Shown piece by piece: positions 8,153-15,713 of a stretch of 41,579 nt of DNA. Each line of letters begins with the position of its first letter. The first letter of the stretch is position 1. This stretch comes from CAYMSO01 sp964393185 (GTDB lineage: Bacteria; Patescibacteriota; Dojkabacteria; J137), in assembly GCA_964393185.1 (NCBI GenBank), contig CAYMSO010000012.1:1-41579 (forward strand). Reading direction: 5' to 3'. A program made the translations under genes and the position numbers. The notes under the pieces were generated by a model. The model was not told where the DNA came from and ran no database searches. It was given only the letters and a program-made list of their open reading frames with translations.

Positions 8153-8368
8153 ATGAAGTTTCAAGAAGAAAAATATACTTTGCTTTATAGGAAAGTACTA
8201 GAGTTGGGTATAAATAAAGATAAGGTTGATATGCTAATTGAACAGATAGATGAGTTAGCAAATATATTAATTGATATTTATTTAGATAACAAAGAAAATG
8301 TCCAAACAGGCGATAATATATTGCAGAGTCTCAACTCCAGAACAAGCGAAGGAAGGGGTAAGTCTTGA
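8153..8368 (+). CDS. Small helical protein overlapping the recombinase start
   Basis: The 71-residue protein is predicted to be helical (EKYTLLYRKVLELGINKDKV, then DMLIEQIDELANILIDIYL). Its last 71 bp overlap the recombinase gene in another frame, so the two should be translationally coupled. From memory, short helical ORFs of this style sit in front of serine recombinases in other candidate-phylum elements, but I know no assigned function. A directionality factor, recombinase partner or translational leader would all fit. The structured start region at 8129-8150 suggests controlled translation. Confidence 0.6.
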   Translation: MKFQEEKYTLLYRKVLELGINKDKVDMLIEQIDELANILIDIYLDNKENVQTGDNILQSLNSRTSEGRGKS

Positions 8369-9869
8369 TGCTCAAGAAAGACTTTGTAGAAATCATTGTG
8401 AGAAAGAAGGGTGGAATGTTAAAGAGATTTTTATAGAAGAAGGCGAAAGTGGTAGAACAGACAATCGAACTCAATTTCAAAAGATGCTGAAATATGCTTC
8501 TTTATTTTCAAAACAAATTGACTATCTTGTAGTATATAAGATAGATCGACTTTCAAGAGACTTGCATAATTATGGTGAGACAAAGCTATTACTTAAGGCT
8601 TTAGGAATTAATTTGGTATCTATAACTGAGAATTTCGAAGATACAGCTACAGGTAAATTTATTGAGAATGTCATGGCTGCCAAAGCACAATTAGAGAGTG
8701 ATCAGAATGGCGAGAGAACTACATCGGGTATGATAGAAGCACTGCTGCAAGGAAGATACATTTTTAATCCTCCATACGGATATAAACGAATCGGTACTAG
8801 GAAAAGTGCAAGTATCGAACCTATTCCTGAAATGAAAGACAAAATCAGGCAAATTTATTTAGAGCTAAGCAAAGGACTTAAAAGTAGAGAAGAAATTCGG
8901 CAGTTAGCATATAAGATCGGGCTTACAAGAAGTAATGGGAAGATGTTAGCTAAATCACATTTTTATAAATTATTGAGAAATCCTGTTTATAAAGGCTACC
9001 TTGATGTTCCTAGAATGGGTATTAATCAAAAAGGTACTTTTGAATACATTGTTGAACCTGAACTATTTGATACAGTACAACTCATACTCGAAGGAAAGAA
9101 AAAGAAGTTGCCAATATATAAGAAAATAAATTCAGATTTTCCATTAAGAGGGACAATAAAGCATACCTGTGGCAATTATATGACTGCTAATTGGGCAAAG
9201 GAGAAAGGAAGGTTTGGACACTATAGATGTACAAAATGCCAAAAAACTAATCTTGATAAATTCAAGGCAGAAAAAAACTTCCAGCACTATCTGGAGGAAA
9301 TTAAATTAGATAATAGAATTTCAGATGTAATAGTTGAAGCTATAAAATTAAATTGGAAATCAAGAAGTCGTGAATTACAAAGTAAAATATCAGAACTTGA
9401 AAAGCAAGAAACGATAAAATTAGAGGAACAAGAAAAAATTTTTGCTAAGAATCTTGAGGGAACCTTATCAGATAATATAACTAAAAGATTACTTGATAAA
9501 ACGGAAATAGAATTATCGGAAATTAGGTTTGAAAAAAGCAATTATACAAATCCTTCTTCTGATACTACTGAGTTAGTAAGCTACAGCGTAAATTTACTGT
9601 CTAATATGACAGAGGTTTGGGATAAAATGGATATTTATCAAAAAAATAAGTTGCAAAAATTCATTTTCCCAGATGGTTTACTATATGATGGAGAAGAATT
9701 TCGAACTGACATCAAACCTTTAACTGTACAGATAAATGAGAGTTTATCTGCTGAAAATTCCATGATGGTGACCCCAAGGCGAATCCTCTCGAACACCATT
9801 AATCTTATCCTTGAGTTCTATAATTTGATTATACACTTTAATATCTCACCTGTAATTGCTTTTCAATAA
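8298..9869 (+). CDS. Large serine recombinase (integrase)
   Basis: The 523-residue protein has an N-terminal resolvase catalytic domain (about 1-150). AIIYCRVSTPEQAKEG contains the nucleophile Ser12, and YKIDRLSRDL carries the conserved arginine motif. Then come the Recombinase domain (about 160-270; NGKMLAKSHFYKLLRNPVYK), a zinc-ribbon-like region with HTCGNYM and YRCTKCQ, and a coiled coil (about 355-430). Such enzymes integrate and excise DNA circles between short att sites. The present C-terminus (VTPRRILSNTINLILEFYNL and on to position 9869) is encoded past the att core by host DNA, so it was probably acquired on integration. The native tail is likely the 41 codons at 523-648. The gene overlaps the small gene before it by 71 bp. 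Confidence 0.92.
   Translation: MSKQAIIYCRVSTPEQAKEGVSLDAQERLCRNHCEKEGWNVKEIFIEEGESGRTDNRTQFQKMLKYASLFSKQIDYLVVYKIDRLSRDLHNYGETKLLLKALGINLVSITENFEDTATGKFIENVMAAKAQLESDQNGERTTSGMIEALLQGRYIFNPPYGYKRIGTRKSASIEPIPEMKDKIRQIYLELSKGLKSREEIRQLAYKIGLTRSNGKMLAKSHFYKLLRNPVYKGYLDVPRMGINQKGTFEYIVEPELFDTVQLILEGKKKKLPIYKKINSDFPLRGTIKHTCGNYMTANWAKEKGRFGHYRCTKCQKTNLDKFKAEKNFQHYLEEIKLDNRISDVIVEAIKLNWKSRSRELQSKISELEKQETIKLEEQEKIFAKNLEGTLSDNITKRLLDKTEIELSEIRFEKSNYTNPSSDTTELVSYSVNLLSNMTEVWDKMDIYQKNKLQKFIFPDGLLYDGEEFRTDIKPLTVQINESLSAENSMMVTPRRILSNTINLILEFYNLIIHFNISPVIAFQ
9766..9774 (+). repeat. Right attachment-site core of the island
   Basis: TGGTGACCC is identical to 521-529 and lies in the recombinase 3' end in the same codon phase. 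To its right, GGCGAATCCTCTCGAAC is host-side sequence that also reads as a plausible gene start on the other strand. Confidence 0.55.
9766..9836 (-). pseudogene. 5' fragment of a mazG-like gene split by the island
   Basis: On the minus strand a GTG at 9836, preceded 9 nt upstream by AGGTGA, opens a frame reading MYNQIIELKDKINGVREDSP then WGH up to the core. Across the core, at 520-513, the same frame would continue QRS and then hit the IS relic. The pattern 'Lk.kI..vREdSPWg..Q' is like the start of MazG-type nucleotide pyrophosphohydrolases. If so, the island integrated in the SPWG motif region of that gene. The fragment is short (23 codons), so both the gene call and the family are tentative. 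Confidence 0.4.
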
Positions 9870-9955
9870 TGCTTGAAAATTTCTCCTTTTTGAAAGAGTT
9901 TTGTTAAACTTAATAGATTATCATACCTAGAGTTAAATGTTACTTTACTTGAACT
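9870..9955. other. Intergenic region between split host gene and regulator
   Basis: AT-rich spacer that should hold divergent promoters for the minus-strand mazG-like fragment and the plus-strand response regulator. No element matches a consensus promoter well; a weak TATCAT lies about 35 bp before ATG 9956. CTCCTTTTT (9893-9901) reads as an AAGGAG-type site on the minus strand, without a convincing start after it. Confidence 0.3.
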
Positions 9956-10663
9956 ATGCCACGAGCTATGCAAAAGAAAATTTTAGTAGTTGAGGATGAT
10001 AAGCTGTTATCTACAGTTATACAAAGAAAAGTTTCTAAACTTGGCTATGATGTTTACGCAGTATATGACGGAGATACTGCGTTTGAAAAAGCACCAACAC
10101 GAGATTATTCTTTGATAATTTGCGATATTGCATTACCCACTAAGAAAAATTCAGAAGTTATTAATGGATTCAGCATTGTTGATAAAATAAGAAATACAGG
10201 ATTAAAGACACCCATAATCATTATTACCAATAATAATATCAGTGAGAATGAAATGCTAACCTATCTGCATGGCGCTAATATTTTCCATAAGAAGCCAATT
10301 AATTTTGATCTTTTATGTATTCAGGTTAGAAAACTTATTGAAGATTATAAGTTTGATCCAGAAATACATATTGGAGACATATCGATTGATCCTGAAAAAA
10401 GCATTTTTAAGAAGGATGGCATAGTTCATGATTTAACAAGAAAAGAATTTAGTCTGATGTTAACTTTAGTTGGATCACCAGGCGAAGTTTTCTCAAGGAA
10501 GGAAATTTTAAGTAAACATGTTACTCGTACAGAAAGTGAAGAATCAAGTGTAGATATAACAGTTAGTAGACTTAGAAAAAAGCTAGGTAAGTACAAGGGT
10601 GAAGATATTATTGAAACAGTACACGGAAGAGGTTTTAGACTAAATCTCAAATATTTGGAGTAG
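9956..10663 (+). CDS. OmpR/PhoB-family response regulator
   Basis: The 235-residue protein has a receiver domain (about 8-130): acidic pair VVEDD, phospho-acceptor D57 in IICDIALP, conserved Thr in IIITNN and Lys113 in FHKKP. A winged-helix effector (about 140-233) follows, with DLTRKEFSLMLTLVGSPGEV, RKEILSKHV and ETVHGRGFRL, typical of OmpR/PhoB DNA-binding domains. An insertion of about 8 residues (PTKKNSEVIN) follows the phospho-acceptor strand. A second ATG 12 bp downstream (MQKK) is an equally good start. It faces a histidine kinase gene on the other strand, their 3' ends overlapping by 17 bp, so they are the likely cognate pair. Confidence 0.9.
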   Translation: MPRAMQKKILVVEDDKLLSTVIQRKVSKLGYDVYAVYDGDTAFEKAPTRDYSLIICDIALPTKKNSEVINGFSIVDKIRNTGLKTPIIIITNNNISENEMLTYLHGANIFHKKPINFDLLCIQVRKLIEDYKFDPEIHIGDISIDPEKSIFKKDGIVHDLTRKEFSLMLTLVGSPGEVFSRKEILSKHVTRTESEESSVDITVSRLRKKLGKYKGEDIIETVHGRGFRLNLKYLE

Positions 10664-12020
10664 GATCTGTATATTCTTTGAATTTCAAAATAAATCTTGT
10701 ATATGTATTAGGAACACTTTCTACTAGTACTTCACCCTGGAATTTTTCTCGCATAGTTGTTCTCACAAAGGGTAAACCTAAACCAAGGTTGTAATAAGAA
10801 TGTTTTGTAGAGTAATCTTCTTCAAAAATTTTATTCCAGTAAATTTGAGGTATTCCCCTTCCATTATCCATGATTTCAACAATCATATTGCTTTGGTTTT
10901 GATAAATGCGTATTGTGATGACTCTTTCACCATTTACATGCTTTAATTCTTCAATTCCATTTACTAGTAGGTTAATCAAGATACGTTCAAACAAGCTCAC
11001 AATACCTTTTACTTTATAGTTGCCAGGAAGTGAATATTTTAGTCTTATTGAGTTTGAAATAAACTCATTTTTCAAGATTTTAATCACTCTTTCAATGTGA
11101 TCATTTAAACTAAACACTTGGACTAGGTTCTTTCCTCTCATCATTTCTCTGCTTTCAAAAATTATGTTATTTATCTCTTTTACTGACTGAGTTGCTAAGC
11201 TTATCAATTCTTCATCATAAACTTTATTCTCCTTAATGATCTCAAGTGTGCCTTCTAATCCACTAAAGGGTGTTGTGAGATCATGAAGTAATGGTTTTGC
11301 AATACTTCCAATTACCGCTGTATCGTAAATAGATTCTATCTGTTTATTAAAGTTCATTTGTAAAGCCTTAGCTCTATCATGAATCAATTGATCCAAATTA
11401 TGGTTCAGATGTTCAAGCTCTTTTGAATACTCCAATGCTTTTCTATAGTAATTACCAATCTCATTAAATCCAACTTTTCCTATTCGCAATATAGTAAATA
11501 GGCATGTAAACAAAATCAGTACTGAGCTGAAGTCTGGTGGTTCAAGATCAGGTCTGAAAGGTACATAACCATTTAATTGTAAGTAGGTTACTGTTGTCAT
11601 TAATGCAAGTATCGCTAAGAGATAAATAAATGCTACTTTGAAACCTAATACAATGACTATTGATAGTAATGTTATTGCAAAAATCAAACTTAGAACAGGC
11701 ATTTCAATTCCATATTGTGTTGAGGCAAATAATATTGCTATAGTGTAGATTATTATAAGAAAGTAAAGAAAGAATCTATGTCTTTGCACATTTACCAAAA
11801 GTCTACAGAAGCCTAAGGCAATGGTTACAGCAACGGTGAAGATGAAACTTGCAAGTAATGTGTCTTTATCAAAATCAAATTCCTGAATAGATATACTTCT
11901 CAAATAAATACCCGTAGCAACAAAAGCTATCAAGAACGTTGCTTCATAAAGTGATTTAACTACATTAGTTCTTATTTTATCCAGCTCGGTTTTATATTGT
12001 TTATCTTCTAATTTTGTCAT
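10647..12020 (-). CDS. Membrane histidine kinase, partner of the convergent regulator
   Basis: The 457-residue protein has about six predicted membrane helices in residues 25-180, then a coiled linker (EYSKELEHLNHNLDQLIHDR). A phospho-acceptor region follows with H246 in LLHDLTTPFSG, an HDxxxP-type H-box. A HATPase domain completes it: N-box LINLLVNGIEEL, G1 box MDNGRGIP and G2 box LGLGLPFVR. There is no obvious extracytoplasmic sensor domain, so it probably senses membrane or intracellular signals. The 3' end overlaps the response regulator by 17 bp, so the two transcripts are mutually antisense at their ends. The start codon lies just after a terminator-like hairpin. Confidence 0.9.
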   Translation of the reverse strand: MTKLEDKQYKTELDKIRTNVVKSLYEATFLIAFVATGIYLRSISIQEFDFDKDTLLASFIFTVAVTIALGFCRLLVNVQRHRFFLYFLIIIYTIAILFASTQYGIEMPVLSLIFAITLLSIVIVLGFKVAFIYLLAILALMTTVTYLQLNGYVPFRPDLEPPDFSSVLILFTCLFTILRIGKVGFNEIGNYYRKALEYSKELEHLNHNLDQLIHDRAKALQMNFNKQIESIYDTAVIGSIAKPLLHDLTTPFSGLEGTLEIIKENKVYDEELISLATQSVKEINNIIFESREMMRGKNLVQVFSLNDHIERVIKILKNEFISNSIRLKYSLPGNYKVKGIVSLFERILINLLVNGIEELKHVNGERVITIRIYQNQSNMIVEIMDNGRGIPQIYWNKIFEEDYSTKHSYYNLGLGLPFVRTTMREKFQGEVLVESVPNTYTRFILKFKEYTDPTPNI

Positions 12021-12033
12021 GTAGATAAAGAAA

Positions 12034-12057
12034 AGGGTCTCTTTTTACGGAGACCCT
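12034..12057 (-). terminator. Terminator or attenuator hairpin before the histidine kinase
   Basis: On the minus strand AGGGTCTC (12057-12050) pairs with GAGACCCT (12041-12034) around an 8-nt loop and is followed by TTTTCTTT. It could end read-through from the long minus-strand operon, or act as an attenuator in the kinase leader, since the kinase ATG (12020) comes 14 nt later. Confidence 0.65.
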
Positions 12058-12294
12058 AAATAAAATACAGATTGCTATAATGCATTAAATGAGCAAGGTA
12101 ATACTTTCAGTCGTCTCCAAATAGTTTGTAATTTTAGCCTTCATATAGTCGCAATATAATAAAATCATCAAAAATATTAGCATTAAATGCCTTTCGAAAC
12201 TCTTTCAAAAAGTACAAAATAAACTGACATGGATTATATCACCTTTGCGGAAAGCTTGTACAGTAAGGGTATTGAAAGCCCTTGGTGTCGATTG
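12058..12294 (-). other. Intergenic leader of the histidine kinase gene
   Basis: About 240 bp without a conserved gene. On the minus strand it holds an extended -10 promoter candidate (12233-12241), a 32-codon ORF (12183-12085; MLIFLMILLYCDYMKAKIT and so on) with a hydrophobic start and no supporting evidence, and then the hairpin at 12057-12034. The most economical reading is a transcribed leader of about 200 nt. Confidence 0.4.
12233..12241 (-). promoter_or_regulatory. Extended -10 promoter candidate for the histidine kinase
   Basis: The minus strand reads TGATATAAT (12241-12233), a perfect TGn-TATAAT extended -10. The -35 region is poor, which extended -10 promoters tolerate. Transcription would start near 12226. 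Confidence 0.5.
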
Positions 12295-12312
12295 CTGGTG
12301 ACAGATCACCAG
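12295..12312 (-). terminator. Hairpin at the end of the long minus-strand operon
   Basis: CTGGTGA (12295-12301) and TCACCAG (12306-12312) pair around CAGA, overlapping the last codons of the GNAT gene. No T-run follows, so it is either a 3'-end stabilising hairpin or an operator. Confidence 0.35.
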
Positions 12313-12851
12313 TGTGGTATGAGGTGCTTTACTTTTTTATTACTTATCAAAGCATCTTTAATAGTAGAATCATTTACTGAATAGTATATTACGTCTCCTT
12401 CTTCTGTATATTCTTCACCATTTTCTTTTACAAAAATGAAGTTTAAATTCTTGCTTTCAAACACTTCCAAACCAGATTTAATATAGAATTCTGCATTTTT
12501 ATGTTCACAAAATCCAACTAATATTAGTTGATTTTGATCTGCATACTTAATTATTTCTTGCATTAAGACTTTCCCATAACCTTTTCCTTGAATTATGGAA
12601 ATTACTGCTTGAATCCCCATAATATCTATCTCTTGATTATCAATATATACTTTAATTGCTCTTAAAGTTCCAAAAGATACCAATTTATTATTATCCCTTA
12701 CAAGAAAGAATATTCTATCATGGAAATAATTATTATTCTGATGATCCCATGTACTTGATCTATCAAGTCTGATCTTTCGATACTCATTTATAAGATCCAA
12801 GTCTTCTTGTTTCAAATCTTTACCAGTTAGTATTTCTGTAGTTATATTCAT
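12306..12851 (-). CDS. GNAT-family N-acetyltransferase
   Basis: The 181-residue protein shows the GNAT acetyl-CoA-binding signature: a beta-4 strand MGIQAVISIIQ followed by QGKGYGKVLMQEIIKYA, matching (Q/R)xxGxG/A. A later strand LILVGFCEHKNAEFYIKSGL matches the C-terminal 'N..a..fY...GF' block. Such enzymes acetylate amines on small molecules, proteins or antibiotics; the substrate is unknown. It is the last gene of a long collinear operon, 2 bp after a nucleotidyltransferase and close to an APH-type kinase. That trio resembles aminoglycoside-modifying functions (AAC, ANT, APH types), though specificity cannot be read from sequence. Confidence 0.8.
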   Translation of the reverse strand: MNITTEILTGKDLKQEDLDLINEYRKIRLDRSSTWDHQNNNYFHDRIFFLVRDNNKLVSFGTLRAIKVYIDNQEIDIMGIQAVISIIQGKGYGKVLMQEIIKYADQNQLILVGFCEHKNAEFYIKSGLEVFESKNLNFIFVKENGEEYTEEGDVIYYSVNDSTIKDALISNKKVKHLIPHW

Positions 12852-12853
12852 AT

Positions 12854-13588
12854 CTAGTCAATAATTAGCTGAATGTCTTTTTGAAATTCATCAGGAATGT
12901 TTTCATCAAGGGGCTTTAGCCCTCCTATTTGCGACAATATATATTCATAGATCTTTTTCCAGTAGGAATATCTCCTCTGAATACTGGAAGCTTTCAAAAA
13001 ATGTTCTAGAAGTTCATACATTTTATGATCCCAACTTCTTAAATCATCTAAAAGTTTTTTATTGCTTAACCACCATTTCTCATTGATTAAATAGTGTGTT
13101 TTTAGCAAATCATTAACTCCAATGTTCATTGAAAACAATGAACTTACTGGGTCTTTCTCTAAATTTCTGACTACTTTATCATTGGCATGATACATTAGGA
13201 ATCTTTGTTCAGACTCCATCTCCCTTGTCCACTTTTGAGGTCTTACCTTATCTAGCTTCTTAACAAGTTTAGTTAATCTTCCAGTTTTATCAAAAAGAAT
13301 AATACAACCCGCAACTAGTGGTTCCCGGTCAGGTGATTTCTTTAGCCCTTTATCAGTTAATTCCTCAAATTGCTTAAATGAATAATATGAAAGATCTAGC
13401 TTAATCCCATCAATATATGGGTGTAATATTATTTCCTTTCTATCTTCTATTGAAATTACGATCGCATCCACATCACTATCATTATTAGCTCCGCCTCTAG
13501 CATGAGAGCCGAATATTAAAGCAGCTTCGTATTTATCATATTGTTTTAGTGTTTTTAACTTGTTGATTATCTTTTGAAATCTATTCAT
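12854..13588 (-). CDS. Nucleotidyltransferase of the MNT / ANT type
   Basis: The N-terminal domain shows the polymerase-beta-type nucleotidyltransferase signature ALIFGSHARGGANNDSDVDA, with the GS motif and the DxD metal ligands. The C-terminal half is helical (about 120-240), like the substrate-binding domain of adenylyltransferases such as ANT or KNTase-like proteins. I prefer ATG 13588 (MNRFQKIINKLK, 245 residues). An ATG at 13618 in the same frame would overlap the upstream gene by 29 bp. It would transfer a nucleotide from an NTP to a small molecule or protein; the substrate is unknown. Confidence 0.8.
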   Translation of the reverse strand: MNRFQKIINKLKTLKQYDKYEAALIFGSHARGGANNDSDVDAIVISIEDRKEIILHPYIDGIKLDLSYYSFKQFEELTDKGLKKSPDREPLVAGCIILFDKTGRLTKLVKKLDKVRPQKWTREMESEQRFLMYHANDKVVRNLEKDPVSSLFSMNIGVNDLLKTHYLINEKWWLSNKKLLDDLRSWDHKMYELLEHFLKASSIQRRYSYWKKIYEYILSQIGGLKPLDENIPDEFQKDIQLIID

Positions 13589-13589
13589 A

Positions 13590-14351
13590 TTATCTAAAAG
13601 CCTTTCCGCTACTAACATGAAAATGTAAATGTTTTGAATCTTGATAGTTACCTAAATTTGTCAAAACTCTAGCTTCTCCTTTTTCCTTAAGAAGTTTATC
13701 AGCAACCTTTTTAACAATAGACATAAGCTCGATTAACAAATCGTTTTGCTTATCTGTCAAAGTAATGAGAGAATCGACATGACTTTTTGGTATTACCACT
13801 ATATGTGTTGGCCAGTATGGTTTTGTATGATGAAATGCCAACACATGGGGTGTTTCAAGTTCTACATTTACTTCAATTTTCCCATTTAACACCATATCAC
13901 AGTAAAAATCACTTTCTGTATATTTGATAACCTCTTCTTCGGGATGAAAATATTTATAGATGAATCTCTTAACTTGATTTGGCAACCTTGAATAACTTTC
14001 TTTATCATGCAGTTCAAGTATTTGGTCATAATCAAAAAATCCTACTTCAACTAAGTCATCACCTGCTTTAGGTTCTTCATCAGTAGTGCAATGAAAAACC
14101 GTAGCATCAAAAGCTAATTCTCCAAATTTACTTTCATATTCAGCAATTTTACTCATTATATTTAAATCAACCGATAGTTCCTCTTTCATTTCTCGTAAAA
14201 GCGCTTGTTCCGAGGTCTCGCCTTCTTCTCCCTTACCACCAGGAAAATGCCATTTATCTGATAAAAAGTGTCCCGGTTTATGTTTCTTTTTTCCCATTAA
14301 GATCTTTCCATCTTTTGTAACTAGCGCAATTACTCCTTTACGGCGTTCCAT
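13590..14351 (-). CDS. NUDIX-HIT fusion hydrolase
   Basis: Residues 1-135 form a NUDIX domain with the box GGKGEEGET...LLREMKEELSV (about 39-61); the usual Gly before the last hydrophobic residue is Ser. Residues about 145-253 form a HIT domain ending in KHLHFHVSSGKAF, which holds the HxHxH triad. NUDIX enzymes cleave nucleoside diphosphates linked to another moiety. HIT enzymes hydrolyse nucleotide-phosphoramidates, AMP-lysine or dinucleoside polyphosphates. The fusion could release NMP and then process a second adduct on the same compound. The stop codon lies 1 bp from the next gene, so the operon is continuous. Confidence 0.85.
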   Translation of the reverse strand: MERRKGVIALVTKDGKILMGKKKHKPGHFLSDKWHFPGGKGEEGETSEQALLREMKEELSVDLNIMSKIAEYESKFGELAFDATVFHCTTDEEPKAGDDLVEVGFFDYDQILELHDKESYSRLPNQVKRFIYKYFHPEEEVIKYTESDFYCDMVLNGKIEVNVELETPHVLAFHHTKPYWPTHIVVIPKSHVDSLITLTDKQNDLLIELMSIVKKVADKLLKEKGEARVLTNLGNYQDSKHLHFHVSSGKAFR

Positions 14352-14366
14352 ATTGTTCTATAAAGA

Positions 14367-15278
14367 TTAAATTAAAATATCCCAATCAAAGTTTCGTAAA
14401 AATTCTTGATGCAATTTTATTCTTCCAGTATTAAATTCATTCAATTCTTCTGAATAGTATGCAAGATATTCTATTACTCTTGATAACCAATACAGTGTAT
14501 CTAACTTCTTTTCATCCTCTGTATAATTCATCAATCTGTAATATTCATCAATAACATTATCTTCAAGATTAAAATGCCAAATATACATTCTAATTCTTGC
14601 GAAGTCATAGATTGGATCTCCATACATTGCTTCCCCCCAATCAATTATTGCAGCTAGTTCATTGGTCTGAGGATTAACAAAAAGATTTCTTTGGTTGAAA
14701 TCTGAATGTAGTAATGAGTAATCCGAGTTTATAAATTTAGTTTTTGAGATTACACTTACAATTTTCTCAATTGATTCTAAAACTAATGACTTATCTAATC
14801 CTTCTCTTTGAGATATTTCAGACCAATCCAGATTAGGATTATCTCCATTAAATGTTGAAAGTAAAAAATCTTGCCATAAAGCATACTTCTTATCAGAGTT
14901 TAAATATCCAGCTTTTTCTGATTTTATTTCATGAAGTTTTTTGAGATTCTCAATCATTGAAGGAATGTATTCACTCATTTGAGTAACTTCAACACTCTCT
15001 AATAATGGAGCTGAAATCTTTTCTAAAATAACAATAGATTTTTCCTCAAAGCTAAAGCTATCAATAAGTTTAGGAACTGCTATAGCTACCTTAGCTTGTT
15101 GAAGAATTTTTAGCACATTTGCATCATTATTATCTTCATCGCTTTGTTTTATTGCATATTCATTTCCTTTATCATCTTTTAGAAATATGACAGAGCTACC
15201 CATTCCTTGAGGTGGAATTGAAGTATCAATAACTTTGATACTTAATCTTTTTTGTATTTCTTCTGTTAAGTTATTCAT
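14367..15278 (-). CDS. APH / choline-kinase-type small-molecule kinase
   Basis: The 303-residue protein has the aminoglycoside phosphotransferase fold. It has an ATP-binding lysine in YAIKQ (K44), a catalytic loop LLHSDFNQRN (H191, D193, N198), and a DFG-equivalent IIDWGEAMYGDP (D213). Members phosphorylate hydroxyls on aminoglycosides, macrolides, choline, sugars or nucleosides. Its ATG overlaps the stop of the upstream NUDIX gene in ATGA, so translation is coupled. Among nucleotidyltransferase, GNAT and NUDIX genes, the likely substrate is a hydroxylated small metabolite. A resistance role is possible but unproven. Confidence 0.85.
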   Translation of the reverse strand: MNNLTEEIQKRLSIKVIDTSIPPQGMGSSVIFLKDDKGNEYAIKQSDEDNNDANVLKILQQAKVAIAVPKLIDSFSFEEKSIVILEKISAPLLESVEVTQMSEYIPSMIENLKKLHEIKSEKAGYLNSDKKYALWQDFLLSTFNGDNPNLDWSEISQREGLDKSLVLESIEKIVSVISKTKFINSDYSLLHSDFNQRNLFVNPQTNELAAIIDWGEAMYGDPIYDFARIRMYIWHFNLEDNVIDEYYRLMNYTEDEKKLDTLYWLSRVIEYLAYYSEELNEFNTGRIKLHQEFLRNFDWDILI

Positions 15279-15703
15279 TTATTTAGATTTTCCTCAATCC
15301 ATTCCTTAGCAAACTTTGGAAGGATATTAAGTTCATCAATTTTGCTTATTTCGACCCACTGAGGGTTGTAGAAATTTTCTTCAGAATTTTTTACTAACTC
15401 TTCACCTCCAAGTGTAGGCTCTCCTGATACATAATTGCAAATATAGTAGAAGTCATAATTATCTTTTTTATAATCTCTAAACTCAAAAACAAGTTCTGGA
15501 TTATTAGCAATTATTGATGTCTCTTCTTCTATTTCTCTTAGAACTACTTCCTCAGGATTCTCACCTTTCCTTATATGTCCTCCTGGAATAACCCAATATT
15601 CCACACCTTTATATTTTCTTAGCATTAATAGGATCTTATTGTCCTTTACAACAATACCAGCGTGTCGCTGATTATCTATACGAATATCTTGATCTAAGTG
15701 CAT
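15275..15703 (-). CDS. NUDIX hydrolase
   Basis: This 142-residue single-domain protein carries the NUDIX box GGHIRKGENPEE...REIEEETSI (about 42-64), where the metal-binding REx2EE residues are intact and the final Gly is Ser. The flanking strand YWVIPGG is typical. Substrate class (NDP-sugar, dNTP or dinucleotide) cannot be told from the box. It is coupled by ATGA to the APH-type kinase. This is one of five NUDIX domains within 11 kb, a strong local expansion. Confidence 0.87.
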   Translation of the reverse strand: MHLDQDIRIDNQRHAGIVVKDNKILLMLRKYKGVEYWVIPGGHIRKGENPEEVVLREIEEETSIIANNPELVFEFRDYKKDNYDFYYICNYVSGEPTLGGEELVKNSEENFYNPQWVEISKIDELNILPKFAKEWIEENLNK

Positions 15704-15713
15704 AGTATTAAAG

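Larger units (their letters stand above)
521..9774. mobile_element. Integrated serine-recombinase island carrying defence genes
   Basis: Two copies of TGGTGACCC (521-529 and 9766-9774) bracket the segment. The right copy lies inside the 3' end of a large serine recombinase gene, a usual arrangement for self-integrating elements. Inside are, in order, a terminase-small-subunit-like gene, Mrr endonuclease, small HTH, type IIG restriction-methylase, HEPN-like and Abi-like proteins, a MerR-like regulator, a small helical protein and the recombinase, all on the plus strand. This is opposite to most genes further right. The boundaries are inferred from the repeated core and reading-frame continuity, not from an empty-site comparison. 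Confidence 0.65.

Noticed and set aside
9766..9800. tRNA 3'-end-like sequence (TGGTGACCCC...GAATC...TCGAAC)
   Set aside because: It resembles a reverse-complement tRNA end only superficially. No anticodon arm or acceptor pairing could be found, and the sequence reads as coding on the minus strand.
12186..12230. 15-codon leader peptide beginning at the ATG at 12230 before the kinase hairpin
   Set aside because: The ATG lies upstream of the expected transcription start of the only promoter candidate.
12291..12312. Third attachment-like sequence TGGTGACAG near the end of the GNAT gene
   Set aside because: It lacks the CCC of the core and is part of a local perfect hairpin, so it is more simply explained as that hairpin.
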